Below, piece by piece: positions 24,825-33,831 of a stretch of DNA of 64,000 nucleotides (the first letter of the stretch is position 1; each line of letters begins with the position of its first letter). Origin of the DNA: Prado023 sp963818445 (GTDB lineage Bacteria; Actinomycetota; Actinomycetes; S36-B12; CAIYMF01); assembly GCA_963818445.1 (NCBI GenBank), contig CAWFSG010000010.1:62001-126000 (forward strand). The letters are read 5' to 3'. A program made the translations under genes and the position numbers. The notes below the pieces were generated by a model, which had not been told where the DNA came from, did not search any database, and saw nothing but the letters and a program-made list of their open reading frames with translations.

Positions 24825-26865
24825 TCAGGACCCGGGCGTGATGATCAGCCAGGAGCGCAGGTTGCCGGTCTTGTCCTTGCCGGTGTTGTCGAAGAGGAAC
24901 GCGATGTCGGCTGTGTCGTTGTTCCAGCGCATGCCCGTTCCCGCGTAGAAGAACCGGTCGTCCTTGCTGCCGTCGGGCGCGACCCCACGTGTGCCCTTCC
25001 CCGAGAACACGACCACGAAGTCATCGGCGCGGACCCGGGCGCCCTTGGGGAAGAAGAACGCATTCAGCGGCGAGGTGTCCTGGACCATCCAGCGCGACAG
25101 GTCGATGTCCCTGGTCGATCCGTTGAAGACCATGACGAACTCCGCGTCCGCGTTGGCCGGGCCAGGCCCATCGGAGACGACCTCCAGCCGCAGCTGCTCT
25201 CCGGCCACCTTGCTCGCACCGCACGCCGTCGAGTCGTAGAGGCCGAGTCCGGCCTCGGAGGCCTTCCATCCGAGGGCAAGGTACTCGTCGTTGTGGGCGT
25301 CCTCACCGATGAACGGGAACGGGAAGACCAGGCCCTTGGCCAGCAGGGGTGGGGCGAGGTTGACCCACTCCTCGCCCACCTTGACGTGGACCGTGCGCTT
25401 CACGCGCCACACGCCCGTCGGGGCATTGCCGGACTTCGCCTTGATGCTGGCCAGGCGCACGGTCGTCCCCTTCGGCAGGACCGCCTGCAGCGCCTTCCTG
25501 GCCTCCTTGCCGCCACACCACTTCGACTCCGGGGCCTGGATCCCGGTGACGCGCACCCGGATGACCTTGCCCTCCGAGGTCATGTCGAACGTGTCACCGT
25601 CGAGGACCCGCACGACCTCGCCTGACTCGCGCCACGCCTCCTTGCCCACCTTCGCGCGCACGGCGGCGGCACGCGGGCGCACGGGGCCGGACATTGGAGG
25701 GGCCGCGGCCGTGGCGACCCCGGCCGCAGCAAGGTGACCCGGGCCGGCGGTGCTCCTGGCCGCCGTGGCCACCGGGGCCGTCGCGGACCCACCGACGACC
25801 GAGGCGCGGGACACCGACGTCCCGCCGGCCAGATTGCCCTCCAGGTCGGCGACCTTCTTCCTCAGGCCCGCCAGCCTCGTGGTCAGCTTCCCGGACAGCG
25901 CACTTGCCCGGTCGAGGGCCGCCGAGACCGTCGCCGCGTCCTTGGTCAGTCCGACGACGGCCGCCGTGGCTGCATCCCGCTCCTGCGTGAGCGTCACCAC
26001 CCGTGCGGAGGCCGACGCGCGGGCCGTCTCCGCCTGCGCGAGGGCCTTGGCGGCCTCGGCCTCGGTGAAGTCGGCCTTCGTCAGTGCGGCCTCAGCCTCC
26101 TGGAGGCTCACGAAGCTGTCCGCTGCACGGTCCTCGACAAGGAGCATCCGCGCATGGGCGGCGCGATCCACCACGGCCGCCATCTGCCACGTCGTGAAGA
26201 CCTGCTGCCAGTTCCCAGACCCCGATCCGGCCTTCTCGGCCGCCGCAGCGGCACGCTCGACCCCCCCCGCGGCCTTGTCCGCCGCGGCCGTCAACTCATC
26301 CAGTCGGGCCTGGGTCCGGGTCATGGCCGACTGGGCAGCGTCGTACTGGGCCCGTGCGGACTTCTGCGTCGCGCCGGCGGCGTCGTGGGCCGGGCGCGCC
26401 GAGGCCAACGCCGGGCCTGTTGCAGTGACCTCCTTGCGGGCCGCGGCGAGATCGGCCTTCGCCCGTGCGGCCCGGTCACCGGCCGCCTTGAGATCCGCGG
26501 CTAGCAGGTCGCGGCGGGCCGTGAGGGTGCTCACCCGGGCGGCGGTGGCGTCGAGTTGGGCCTGGGCCCGGCGGATGTCTCGCTGGAGGGCAGCGATCCG
26601 ATCCGATCCGGCCATCGGCGCGCTCGCCCGCGTCAGGGTCCCGGATTGGCGTCAGGACGACCCGACCCGCGGAACTGCCCGGCGCATGGGCGGACGCCGG
26701 GAGGGCGGACGCGGGAGGGACGGCGGACGCGGGGAGGGCGGACGCACACAAGGCGATGCTGAGCACCACGGCCGCGGGACCGACCCCGTGGCGCCGGGCG
26801 CGCGGGAGCAGGGAGCTGCGCACTGTGGGCCCCACCCCCCGGCCGGCGGTCGTCGCCGAATCCAT
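24825..26865 (-). CDS. Secreted coiled-coil, nuclease-like (SNase) and lamin-tail domain protein, frameshifted
   Basis: The intact body (24825-26615) has an Ala-rich coiled coil (about 1-265), an SNase domain (about 335-455, VRVLDGDTFDM, RVTGIQAPESKWCGG) and a C-terminal lamin-tail domain. The body alone has no signal peptide. A matching one is encoded just upstream in another frame: from ATG 26865, an Arg-rich stretch, then GPAAVVLSIALCASALPASA. The two frames differ by one base near 26625-26650. TACTGT lies 7 nt before ATG 26865, supporting that start. I infer one secreted protein, probably a cell-surface or extracellular nuclease, with a one-base indel in this sequence. Confidence 0.75.
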
Positions 26866-26935
26866 GGCGGTCACAGTAGCCCGGGCCGCCACGTACGGGA
26901 AGCACGCCGAACGCTAAGACGACCTCAAGACGGCT

Positions 26936-26958
26936 GGCCCAGGAACGACCACTGGGCC
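26936..26958 (-). terminator. Hairpin downstream of the MerR gene
   Basis: GGCCCAG and CTGGGCC form a 7-bp stem around a 9-nt loop, 9 nt past the merR stop. No U-tract. Confidence 0.45.
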
Positions 26959-26966
26959 GTCGCCGG

Positions 26967-27725
26967 TCACGCGAGCTCGACGACCGCGAAGTGCGTCAGG
27001 GCGTCGCGGACGTAGACCGCTGCCTCGGGCCCGCCGTAGTTGGCGGCGAACCTCTCGTCGGCGACGTACATGTCGGCCAGGCCGACCAGCTGGTCGGCAT
27101 TCGGGGGCTTGTTGCCCCACCCGGCGGCGATCCAGGCGTGATGGCGCCGGGCCAGGGCCTGTGCCTGCTCGCCGTCGATCGGCGCTCCCGTTGCCTGCAG
27201 CTGAGCCCACCCCGCTGCGATCGCGGCGTGCTCGTCCATGAAGGCCTGCTGCCCCTCGGGGCCCAGGCCGCGCCACCAGTGGTCACTGTCGGCGTAGGCC
27301 TCGGCTCCCCAACGCTGCTCGACCTCCTCCTTGTACTGGGTGTGGTCGAACCCGTCGAACATGTCGCTGGCCATGATCGGTGCCTCCTTCTCGATGCTCG
27401 TGATGGTGCGCTCGACGCTGGCGATCTGCCGGTCGAGCCGTTCGGACTCCGCACGCAACCACTCCAGGTGGGCCCGAAGCGCGGACGTGTCGTCGGTCGC
27501 GTCGAGGACCTCCCGGATGGTGGCCACGCCCAACCCGAGCTGGCGCAGCATGAGGATCCGCTGCAGCCGCGTGAGGGCTGCTGTGTCGTAGTAGCGGTAG
27601 CCGTTGGCCCCGATCCGGGACGGCTCGAGGAGGCCGACGTCGCCATAGTGGCGCAGGGTGCGGCTGGTCGTCCCGGCCACGCGGGCGACCTCGGCGATCC
27701 CGTACTCGAGACCTGAGTCGGCCAT
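26967..27725 (-). CDS. MerR-family regulator with TipAS domain (TipA-like)
   Basis: A 252-residue regulator. The winged-helix HTH is at the N-terminus (GIAEVARVAGTTSRTLRHY, NGYRYYDTAAL), followed by a dimerisation coiled coil (about 75-115) and a C-terminal TipAS drug-recognition domain (from about residue 125, HTQYKEEVEQRWG and DEHAAI). TipA proteins bind thiopeptides and related drugs and activate their own promoter. Its promoter (27758-27788) has the diagnostic 19-bp spacer with a dyad. ATG 27725 follows AGGAGGTGG. The downstream genes are not obviously linked to drug efflux except the nearby LysE exporter, which is transcribed separately. Confidence 0.9.
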   Translation of the reverse strand: MADSGLEYGIAEVARVAGTTSRTLRHYGDVGLLEPSRIGANGYRYYDTAALTRLQRILMLRQLGLGVATIREVLDATDDTSALRAHLEWLRAESERLDRQIASVERTITSIEKEAPIMASDMFDGFDHTQYKEEVEQRWGAEAYADSDHWWRGLGPEGQQAFMDEHAAIAAGWAQLQATGAPIDGEQAQALARRHHAWIAAGWGNKPPNADQLVGLADMYVADERFAANYGGPEAAVYVRDALTHFAVVELA

Positions 27726-27757
27726 CACTCCCACCACCTCCTGCCTGGGTGAGCTCC

Positions 27758-27788
27758 ACTGTAGAAGTTGACGCAACGTCAAGGTCAA
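27758..27788 (-). promoter_or_regulatory. MerR-type promoter/operator
   Basis: On the minus strand, -35 TTGACC (27788-27783) and -10 TACAGT (27763-27758) are 19 bp apart instead of 17, with the dyad TTGACG-TTG-CGTCAA (27782-27768) in the spacer. This is the classical architecture that MerR activators untwist. The dyad is 43 bp from the merR start, so the gene is very likely self-regulated. Confidence 0.88.
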
Positions 27789-27853
27789 GCCCGCATCGCC
27801 CTACGCGGCCGTTGTTCCGACGGGGCGCGCGCCCGCGTTCGCTTCCCCTCCTA

Positions 27854-27885
27854 CGATCTGCTTGCGGATACGGGGAAGCAGATCG
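27854..27885 (-). terminator. 10-bp inverted repeat downstream of lysE-like gene
   Basis: CGATCTGCTT (27854-27863) and AAGCAGATCG (27876-27885) with a 12-nt loop, 43 nt past the LysE stop. It is probably the terminator, since it lies upstream of the merR -35 in the gap between the two genes. Confidence 0.55.
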
Positions 27886-27927
27886 AGGACAGGGAAGCCG
27901 ATCGGGGCCGGGGCGCAGGCCCGGGGT

Positions 27928-28566
27928 TCAGCCGCCGAGGGCCAGCCTCACGGCGTATCCGGCGACGATCGCGTACCCCGCCAGGGAGACGCCGATCCGC
28001 ACCCGCTCGGACATCCGCGACCCGGCGGTCCCGCCGCCGACCGCAAGGACCATCTGCCAGGCCAACGATCCGAGGAACACCCCGACGGCGAACGCGGTCC
28101 CGGCCCCGGGTCCAGACAGGCGCTGCGCGAGCCCAGCGGTGAGGGCGACGAAGTACACGGCCGTCATCGGGTTGATCGCCGTCAATCCGACGAACCTCAG
28201 GAACGTCCTGCTGTAGCCGACGGGGAGCTCGGGCAGCACCGGCTGCTCGGCGGTCCTGGGGGTGGCGCGCACGCTGCGCAGCAGGTCGCGCACACCGATG
28301 AGGACGACCGCGGTCAGGGCCAGAGCCCCGACCAGCTGCACCACGCGCTCGACGCCAGACAGCGCCTCGGCGATGCGCTCCCCGACCACCACCGCGACCA
28401 GTGCGTACCCGAAGTCGACAGTCGCGACCGCGAGCGCGGCCACGGCGGCGACCCTGATGCCGCGCTCCACTCCCTCGCGGACGATCAGCACTCCGATCGC
28501 CCCGAGCGGCAGGGCGATCCCCAGACCGGCGGCGAGCCCGGCGGCGAAGGGCGTCCACGCGATCAC
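27928..28566 (-). CDS. LysE/RhtB-family amino-acid exporter
   Basis: A 212-residue inner-membrane protein with about six hydrophobic segments. It opens with the LysE-type helix WTPFAAGLAAGLGIALPLGA and has the family-typical FVGLTAINPMTAVYF. It would export amino acids or related metabolites; the substrate is unknown. GTG 28566 is preceded by TACCCT with a 6-nt gap (28573-28578), so the mRNA is probably leaderless. It is 66 bp from the DUF429 gene on the same strand. Confidence 0.87.
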   Translation of the reverse strand: MIAWTPFAAGLAAGLGIALPLGAIGVLIVREGVERGIRVAAVAALAVATVDFGYALVAVVVGERIAEALSGVERVVQLVGALALTAVVLIGVRDLLRSVRATPRTAEQPVLPELPVGYSRTFLRFVGLTAINPMTAVYFVALTAGLAQRLSGPGAGTAFAVGVFLGSLAWQMVLAVGGGTAGSRMSERVRIGVSLAGYAIVAGYAVRLALGG

Positions 28567-28572
28567 CGGCCA

Positions 28573-28578
28573 AGGGTA
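28573..28578 (-). promoter_or_regulatory. -10 hexamer TACCCT for the LysE-like gene
   Basis: TACCCT ends 6 nt before GTG 28566; no ribosome-binding site is present. Leaderless pattern. Confidence 0.5.
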
Positions 28579-28632
28579 GGCCCCGGCCCGAGCCGGCCCG
28601 GGCGGATGTCGTCTCTGTGGAGCCGCGCGCCA

Positions 28633-29379
28633 TCACGGGGATCGGACGAGCGCCTCCAGGGGAACGGTCGGAACGTGGATCCAGCCCTCCAGCGCGGCTG
28701 TCGACCCGTGTGGGCCGGGCGGATCCGTTGCGCCGAGGGCAGTCGCACGCGCGACGAGAGCGCACAGGACCGCATCAAGGGCGTGGTCGGAGCTTCGGCA
28801 CGTGTCTGCGTGCTCACCGAGCTCCAGCCATGGCGCCGCGGTGAGCACCTGATCGACGAGACCCTCGCGGACGGATCGGTTGGCCGGACCCTTGTACCCG
28901 CGATGCGGCAGGTGCCAGTGCCGCAGGGCTGCAGCCGGATAGACCTCAGCCAGCAGTCCCGATCCATCGCGGCTGACGTCGAGGCCCGCGCTCTCGAGCC
29001 GGGCAGCGAGGGCCGCCCAGCGCAGGGCAGCGTGACCGATCCGGTCTGCGGCGACGCTCAGTGGCGTCAGGCCCGTCATCCGATGGACGTGCTGGTCGGT
29101 GGCACGCATGGTCAGGCCACGGCGCCACTCCCGACCGGACGACGGCGGCATCATCAACCGCCCGCGTTCGTGGTCGTGGACCGTGCGGACGAACTCGATC
29201 GGCCAGCCGAACGGGCAGTCGACCCCGACCTTGTCGGCCTCCCGAGCGACGGCAAGGACATCCGCGTCGTTGGCGACCTCGAGCATGCTCGTGACCTGAG
29301 CACCCGATCCGCTCCACCGGATCACCGCGATGGCCGTTCCCCTGGCCTCCGCAGCAAGGTCCACGCCGGCGGTGATCAC
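28633..29379 (-). CDS. DUF429 family protein (RNase H-like fold)
   Basis: A 248-residue member of DUF429, a family with an RNase H-like fold and no assigned function. Conserved acidic motifs are visible: AGVDLAAE at the start, DCPFGWP, EVYPAAALR, and SSDHALDAVLCALVARA near the C-terminus. GTG 29379 lies 6 nt after GATACT (29386-29391) and opens exactly at the conserved VDLAAE, so it is preferred to much longer upstream frames. The acidic set suggests a metal-dependent nuclease activity, but this is inference. Confidence 0.85.
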   Translation of the reverse strand: MITAGVDLAAEARGTAIAVIRWSGSGAQVTSMLEVANDADVLAVAREADKVGVDCPFGWPIEFVRTVHDHERGRLMMPPSSGREWRRGLTMRATDQHVHRMTGLTPLSVAADRIGHAALRWAALAARLESAGLDVSRDGSGLLAEVYPAAALRHWHLPHRGYKGPANRSVREGLVDQVLTAAPWLELGEHADTCRSSDHALDAVLCALVARATALGATDPPGPHGSTAALEGWIHVPTVPLEALVRSP

Positions 29380-29420
29380 GGCCGAAGTATCGCCCCAGTG
29401 CCCGTCGTCCCTGCGGCCGG

Positions 29421-29543
29421 TCAGCCAGCCGAGCTCAGGACCTCGGCGATGTCGCGTGCCATCACATCCAGATTCTGGTCGACCGGGCCGTACTGAGCCT
29501 TCACCGCCTGCCAGACCTCGGGCCCCTTGGGGGCGATCGACAT
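29421..29543 (-). CDS. Possible 40-residue small protein
   Basis: Reads MSIAPKGPEVWQAVKAQYGP and then VDQNLDVMARDIAEVLSSAG before a TGA. The composition is balanced and protein-like, and an in-frame stop lies eight codons before the ATG. The ribosome-binding site is weak. I do not recognise a family. It could be a real small gene or the surviving end of a larger one. Confidence 0.4.
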   Translation of the reverse strand: MSIAPKGPEVWQAVKAQYGPVDQNLDVMARDIAEVLSSAG

Positions 29544-29618
29544 GCGACCCGACTGCCCTACTGCTCAAACCGATCACGCCCTCCGGCTCTGCGCCAGGCC
29601 CAGAGGTCCGAGTCGCCG

Positions 29619-29624
29619 TAGCCT
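29619..29624 (+). promoter_or_regulatory. -10 hexamer TAGCCT for GNAT gene
   Basis: TAGCCT ends 6 nt before ATG 29631, the same hexamer and spacing class as before the phosphatase, FemX and ACT genes. Confidence 0.5.
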
Positions 29625-29630
29625 GCTTCC

Positions 29631-30440
29631 ATGGCGGGACGGGTCGGGGGCCGGGGCATGCCGGACCCGGGCATTCGAGACCGGTGCTGGGCCGCAGACA
29701 CGGAGCTGCGCCTGATGCACGGCTCGGGCGCGGGGCATCGAACCGTCGCCCGGTTCGGCCCCATCGTGGCAATCGACATGGGGGTGCCCCAGCCGTGGGG
29801 GATCCAGGCCAGCCCCGGTTGGCGCGACGTGGAGCCCGAGGACGCCAGTGCCGCCCTCCAGTGGTGTGCCGAACGGGGCGGTGAGCACGGGTGGCGCGTC
29901 TGCCTCCCGCATGCCCGCGTTGGAGCCGCCCCCTGGGACGCGCTCGTGCCCGACGAACGGATCCCGATGTTCGCCGCCGATTCTGCCGACGCGGCGAACC
30001 TCGACCTGCCCCCGGTCACGGGACTCCGCCTGGACGACGACCCGACGTACGAGTCGGTGGTTGCCGCCTACGGGGGGTGGATGTCCGACGATGACCTGGC
30101 ACGACTCCTCGTCGTCCCCGCGGACCTTGCCCGACCTGGGCGGCGGTTCATCGTCGGATCCGTTCGGGGACGCCCAATCGGCTGCGCCTTCGTCTGGTGG
30201 GCCTGCGGGACCGGCTATCTCTCCGGGATCGGGGTCCTGCCCGACGTGCGGGGCAAGGGCTACGGTCGCGCACTGACCACCGCAGCAGCCCGGTTGGCTG
30301 CCATCGAGCCGATTGATGGGGTCCGGCCGGATCTCGTCTGGATGCATGCCACGGCCGAGGGCGCAGCGCTGTACTCACGGATGGGCTTCCAGCCGGTGGA
30401 CACCGAGGTCCAGGTCGGTCCCCGGCAGTCGCCCACCTGA
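29631..30440 (+). CDS. GNAT-family N-acetyltransferase
   Basis: A 269-residue protein. The C-terminal half is a GNAT domain with the acetyl-CoA pyrophosphate loop DVRGKGYGRALT and the closing strand LYSRMGFQPVDTEVQV. The N-terminal half (DMGVPQPWGIQ, WRVCLPHARV) looks like a degenerate second GNAT-like unit. The substrate is unknown. ATG 29631 fits a leaderless promoter; an in-frame ATG at 29658 is the alternative. It is divergent from the DUF429 gene and convergent with the EamA gene. Confidence 0.85.
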   Translation: MAGRVGGRGMPDPGIRDRCWAADTELRLMHGSGAGHRTVARFGPIVAIDMGVPQPWGIQASPGWRDVEPEDASAALQWCAERGGEHGWRVCLPHARVGAAPWDALVPDERIPMFAADSADAANLDLPPVTGLRLDDDPTYESVVAAYGGWMSDDDLARLLVVPADLARPGRRFIVGSVRGRPIGCAFVWWACGTGYLSGIGVLPDVRGKGYGRALTTAAARLAAIEPIDGVRPDLVWMHATAEGAALYSRMGFQPVDTEVQVGPRQSPT

Positions 30441-30484
30441 TCCGCAGGGACTGGGGCGTGCCCGGCGGGCCGCCCGAAGACCAG

Positions 30485-31354
30485 TCAGGTCGGGGGCTTG
30501 GTGAGGATCACCATCGCGATGCCACCGAGCACCGCCGTGGAGGCCAGCACGATCCGCAGGGTGAGAGGTTCGGACAGGAGCAGCACGCCCGCGACGGCCG
30601 TCAGCACTGGGACGCTCAACTGCACGCTGGCGGCGCTCGCCGATGCCAGTCCCCTGAGGGCGGAGTACCAGACGGCATAGCCCATCCCGGAGGTGATGGC
30701 CCCTGAGATGACAGCGAGAGCAGCACCCGCCGCATCGACCTGCAACCCGGTGGGCAGTGCCCACGCGATGCCGAGCAGCCCCAGCGCCATCGGGCTGGCC
30801 CGGGTGAAGTTCCCGCCCGTCTCGACGGTGGGGTCGTGGCCCTGCGCGACCGCGCGGCGCCCCCGCAGCGAGTACACCCCCCAGGCGACGCCGGCCGCGA
30901 TCATCAGCAGGGCGCCCCCAAGGGGAGGGGACGACAGCCCCGGGACCAGCAGGACCACCAGACCCATGAACGCGACCAGCAGCCCTGGCCCCTGCAGCCC
31001 GCGCAGTCGCTCACCCCGCAGGCGCCCTGCTCCGATCATCGTCACCTGGACCGCGGCGAAGAGCAGGAGCGCACCAGTGGCGGCGGTGAGCGTCAGGTAC
31101 GCGAACGAGAACGCCGCCGCATACGCGAACAACGCGAAGGCAGAACGCCAACTGCCCGCCCCCCACGACGCACCGGGGCCGTTCCGGACACGGACGATCA
31201 GCCACAGGGCGAGCGCCCCGCTGGCGATCCGGATCGCGGTGAAGCTCGCAGCGTCGATCCCGGTGTCGCGCAGCGCCGCCCGCGTGAGCAGGGAGTTCCC
31301 GGCGAACGCCACCAGCGCGACGAGCGTGAGCAGGGCCACGCGCCGCGGGTGCAT
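30485..31354 (-). CDS. EamA/DMT-family transporter
   Basis: A 289-residue protein with ten hydrophobic segments and two EamA repeats. Motifs include GNSLLTRAAL near the start, SGAITSGMGYAVWYSALRG in the second repeat and LSEPLTLRIVLAS. The family exports amino acids, nucleobases or other metabolites; the substrate here is unknown. ATG 31354 lies 6 nt downstream of GACACT on the minus strand (31361-31366), the leaderless pattern. The gene upstream on the same strand is DUF2237, 38 bp away. Confidence 0.86.
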   Translation of the reverse strand: MHPRRVALLTLVALVAFAGNSLLTRAALRDTGIDAASFTAIRIASGALALWLIVRVRNGPGASWGAGSWRSAFALFAYAAAFSFAYLTLTAATGALLLFAAVQVTMIGAGRLRGERLRGLQGPGLLVAFMGLVVLLVPGLSSPPLGGALLMIAAGVAWGVYSLRGRRAVAQGHDPTVETGGNFTRASPMALGLLGIAWALPTGLQVDAAGAALAVISGAITSGMGYAVWYSALRGLASASAASVQLSVPVLTAVAGVLLLSEPLTLRIVLASTAVLGGIAMVILTKPPT

Positions 31355-31392
31355 CGCGCCAGTGTCAGCCCTGAGCCGGCCTGAAGCGTCGT

Positions 31393-31785
31393 TCAGGAGT
31401 CCAGCGAGCTGAGGTCGCCGGGAACATCCACGGCGTGCTCCCGGAGCGCCGCGATCGGGACGATCTCAAGGACCGCAGCGTTGGTCGCGGCCAGGACGAC
31501 CGGGGCGGCGACTCCCTCGTTGTACGCGCGGGCCCAGTTCACCGCAGTCACGCACCACCGATCCCCCGGGACCAACCCCGGGAAGCGGTACTCCGGATGC
31601 GGGGTGGACAGGTCGTTGCCGATCCGGGCCTGCTGGGCGAGGAACTCCGCGGTGACCACCGCGCAGATGGTGTGGCTGCCGAGATCCTCGGGACCGGTGC
31701 AGCAGCTCCCGTCGCGGAAGAACCCGGTCATGGGGTCGGTGCCGCATGGCTCGAGGTCGCCCCCGAGGACGTTTCTCTCAGTCAC
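31393..31785 (-). CDS. DUF2237 family protein
   Basis: A 130-residue protein matching DUF2237 over its full length: NVLGGDLEPCGTDPMTGFFR, then GSCCTGPEDLGSHTICAVVT, then GDRWCVTAVNWARAY. Several conserved Cys and acidic residues suggest metal binding, but the family function is unknown. GTG 31785 is the only good start and has GATGCT (31792-31797) 6 nt upstream. It may share transcripts with the EamA gene 38 bp downstream. Confidence 0.87.
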   Translation of the reverse strand: MTERNVLGGDLEPCGTDPMTGFFRDGSCCTGPEDLGSHTICAVVTAEFLAQQARIGNDLSTPHPEYRFPGLVPGDRWCVTAVNWARAYNEGVAAPVVLAATNAAVLEIVPIAALREHAVDVPGDLSSLDS

Positions 31786-31842
31786 GGACCCAGCATCGCG
31801 CGCGGCGGCTCCCGGCGCTCGCCGTGGGCGGCCTGCGCGGGC

Positions 31843-31990
31843 TCAGGCGGACTCCGACGACCATCCGTCCAGCAGCCAATCGAGGATCTCTGCGCGGTGC
31901 TGGGTCACCAGGGAGATGTGCCCGTGCCCGGTGGGTGTTCGGGCCTGGGCGCTGCGCCCCGCGCCCCGCCACTTCCCGGCCTGACGCTTG
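31843..31990 (-). pseudogene. Remnant of an alpha/beta-hydrolase C-terminus
   Basis: The minus strand reads GHGHISLVTQHRAEILDWLL and then DGWSSESA before a TGA at 31843. This resembles the end of an alpha/beta hydrolase, with the catalytic His within GHGH and the closing helix after it. The upstream part has no start and is cut off by the SGNH gene on the other strand. I read it as a truncated leftover; a chance match is possible. Confidence 0.35.
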
Positions 31991-32022
31991 TAGGTTGAGC
32001 CGACCAAGGAGGGTGGAGGCCG

Positions 32023-32811
32023 ATGCTCGACGGACTGCGCGACGCGATCGCCAGGCGGCGGCGCGGGGCGCCGAGGAAGTCACCGGACGCGAGCGACCTC
32101 GACCGCACTGCCACCACACTCGTCGCCTGCGTCGGCGACAGCATCACCCGGGGATCCGTGAGCGCTGACTACGTCACGCTGCTCGACCATCGGATGGCCC
32201 CCGCCGGTTTCGAGTTCATCAACGAGGGGGTCAACGGCAACCTGGCGTGGAACGTCGGGCAGCGCCTCGATGCGGTGATCGCGCGCCGACCGGACGTGGT
32301 CACGCTGCTGGTCGGCACCAACGACGTCAACGCGACCCTCGACGAGAGGTCCCAGCGCAACTACAGACGCAGCCAGGGGCTCCCCGTCCGCGCGAGCCTG
32401 CCCTGGTACCGGGAGAACGTGGCTGCCATCCTCGACCGACTCGCGGGCGAGACCGACGCCCAGGTCCTGGTCCTGGACATCCCGATGCTCGGAGAGGACC
32501 TCTCGAGCGAGTGGAACCTGCGGGTTGAGGCCCACAATGCTGCCCTGCGGGAGATCTGCGCCGAGCGCGGTGTGGGGTGCCTCCCCCTGCACGACCGGTT
32601 GGCGGGCATGCTCCCAGTCGGCCACCAGCCCCCGCCGTACACCGGCGATCGGATGCTGATGGTCCGCGCGATCCTGGGTCACGCGGTTCTGCGCCGCAGC
32701 TGGGACGACATCTCCCGCCGGAACGGCCTGGCAGTTCTCACGGACCACATCCACCTCAACGACAGGGCGGCGGCCGTCGTCGCTGACCTGGTCGAGGAGG
32801 CCCTCACCTGA
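32023..32811 (+). CDS. SGNH/GDSL-type esterase or lipase
   Basis: A 262-residue cytosolic hydrolase; no signal peptide. Block I is VACVGDSITRG with the nucleophile Ser, block III is LLVGTNDVN, and block V is LTDHIHLNDRAA with the catalytic Asp and His. It probably cleaves an acyl ester of a lipid or sugar. A strong AAGGAGG (near 32007-32012) precedes the ATG at 32023; TAGGTT at 31991-31996 is a likely -10, giving a short leader, unlike the leaderless genes around it. Confidence 0.87.
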   Translation: MLDGLRDAIARRRRGAPRKSPDASDLDRTATTLVACVGDSITRGSVSADYVTLLDHRMAPAGFEFINEGVNGNLAWNVGQRLDAVIARRPDVVTLLVGTNDVNATLDERSQRNYRRSQGLPVRASLPWYRENVAAILDRLAGETDAQVLVLDIPMLGEDLSSEWNLRVEAHNAALREICAERGVGCLPLHDRLAGMLPVGHQPPPYTGDRMLMVRAILGHAVLRRSWDDISRRNGLAVLTDHIHLNDRAAAVVADLVEEALT

Positions 32812-32895
32812 GGGTGACGGGGGGTGCCCACCCCGACTGGCTCCCCGGGGCGCAGGACGCCAGCCGGTAGATGCGCACGTCCGCCGGTGATCTGC

Positions 32896-33816
32896 TCAGT
32901 CCCGGTCCCAGGATGCGCGCGGGATCACGAACAGGTTCTTCTTCGGCTTCTTCCGGTCGCAGGCCACGAGGACATCGAGGTTGGGCAGTACGACGATCCC
33001 CTCAGGCTTGTCTGCGAGCCCCGACATGCGCCACACGAGCATCGCCTCGAATGAGCCCGCGAACGGGTCAGGGGCCGGACTCCCCGCTGGCACGACGGCG
33101 ATGGAACTGCCCTGGTCGCTGAGCAGGATCAGGTTGCCCGCCGGACCCACCTCGGCATCGCTGAGATCCGGAGAGGCGGCGAGCATCTGCGGCGTGGGCG
33201 CCCAGGAGGCCAGGAGGACCAGGGTCACCTCCTGCTCCGACGGGGAGGTGACGCCCTGCCACCATGGCTGTCCGGCATCGAGCCACCTGTCGCCGCCGAA
33301 TCCCCGAGCCGTGTCACCCGCCGGGCCGAACTCCAGGAGGGCGGCGGGATCCTTCTCCTTGACGATGAGCAGGTGGCCGTCCTTGAGCAGGACAACGCCC
33401 TCGGCGTGCGATCCGTTGGGATCACCCCATGAGGCCCGCAGCGCTTCGCAGCGGACATCCTCGGGGAGGTCGAGGGTGATGTGCGCCAGCACCCGCCGCT
33501 GCCGGGCGTCGATGTACTCGGCCCGGCACGGTGACTCCTGCACCAGGAGGATGCCCAGGGCGCCGTCCACGGCGATGGCCTCGAGTTGGGGATCGGCGCT
33601 GGGGATCCGCGTTCCCTGCACCTCTCGCAGACTCAGGGTCTGCCAGTCGAGCTCCTCGATCGCGTCGCCCACGGTCGCCCATGCGATGGTCGCGGCCCGA
33701 TCACCGATGGCCGCAACGGTCACCTGGCCGTCGCGGTTGCGACCGAGGGCGAGCCCCGAGACCTCCGCCAAGGGGACCGCTCCCACCTGCCTTGCCTCGA
33801 CGTCGACGATGCGCAC
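32896..33816 (-). CDS. Beta-propeller-like hypothetical (esterase-phytase/SdiA-regulated-like)
   Basis: A 306-residue protein without a signal peptide or membrane segment. It has repeating beta-rich units such as AEGVVLLKDGHLLIVKEKDP and DKPEGIVVLPNLDVLVACD, which recall the esterase-like phytase and SdiA-regulated propeller families. I do not recognise a specific function. It ends KPKKNLFVIPRASWDRD. GTG 33816 follows CACGAT by 6 nt. A 14-bp perfect palindrome (33832-33845) lies right upstream, where a repressor would compete with RNA polymerase. Confidence 0.65.
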   Translation of the reverse strand: MRIVDVEARQVGAVPLAEVSGLALGRNRDGQVTVAAIGDRAATIAWATVGDAIEELDWQTLSLREVQGTRIPSADPQLEAIAVDGALGILLVQESPCRAEYIDARQRRVLAHITLDLPEDVRCEALRASWGDPNGSHAEGVVLLKDGHLLIVKEKDPAALLEFGPAGDTARGFGGDRWLDAGQPWWQGVTSPSEQEVTLVLLASWAPTPQMLAASPDLSDAEVGPAGNLILLSDQGSSIAVVPAGSPAPDPFAGSFEAMLVWRMSGLADKPEGIVVLPNLDVLVACDRKKPKKNLFVIPRASWDRD

Positions 33817-33831
33817 GTCCCCATCGTGACG

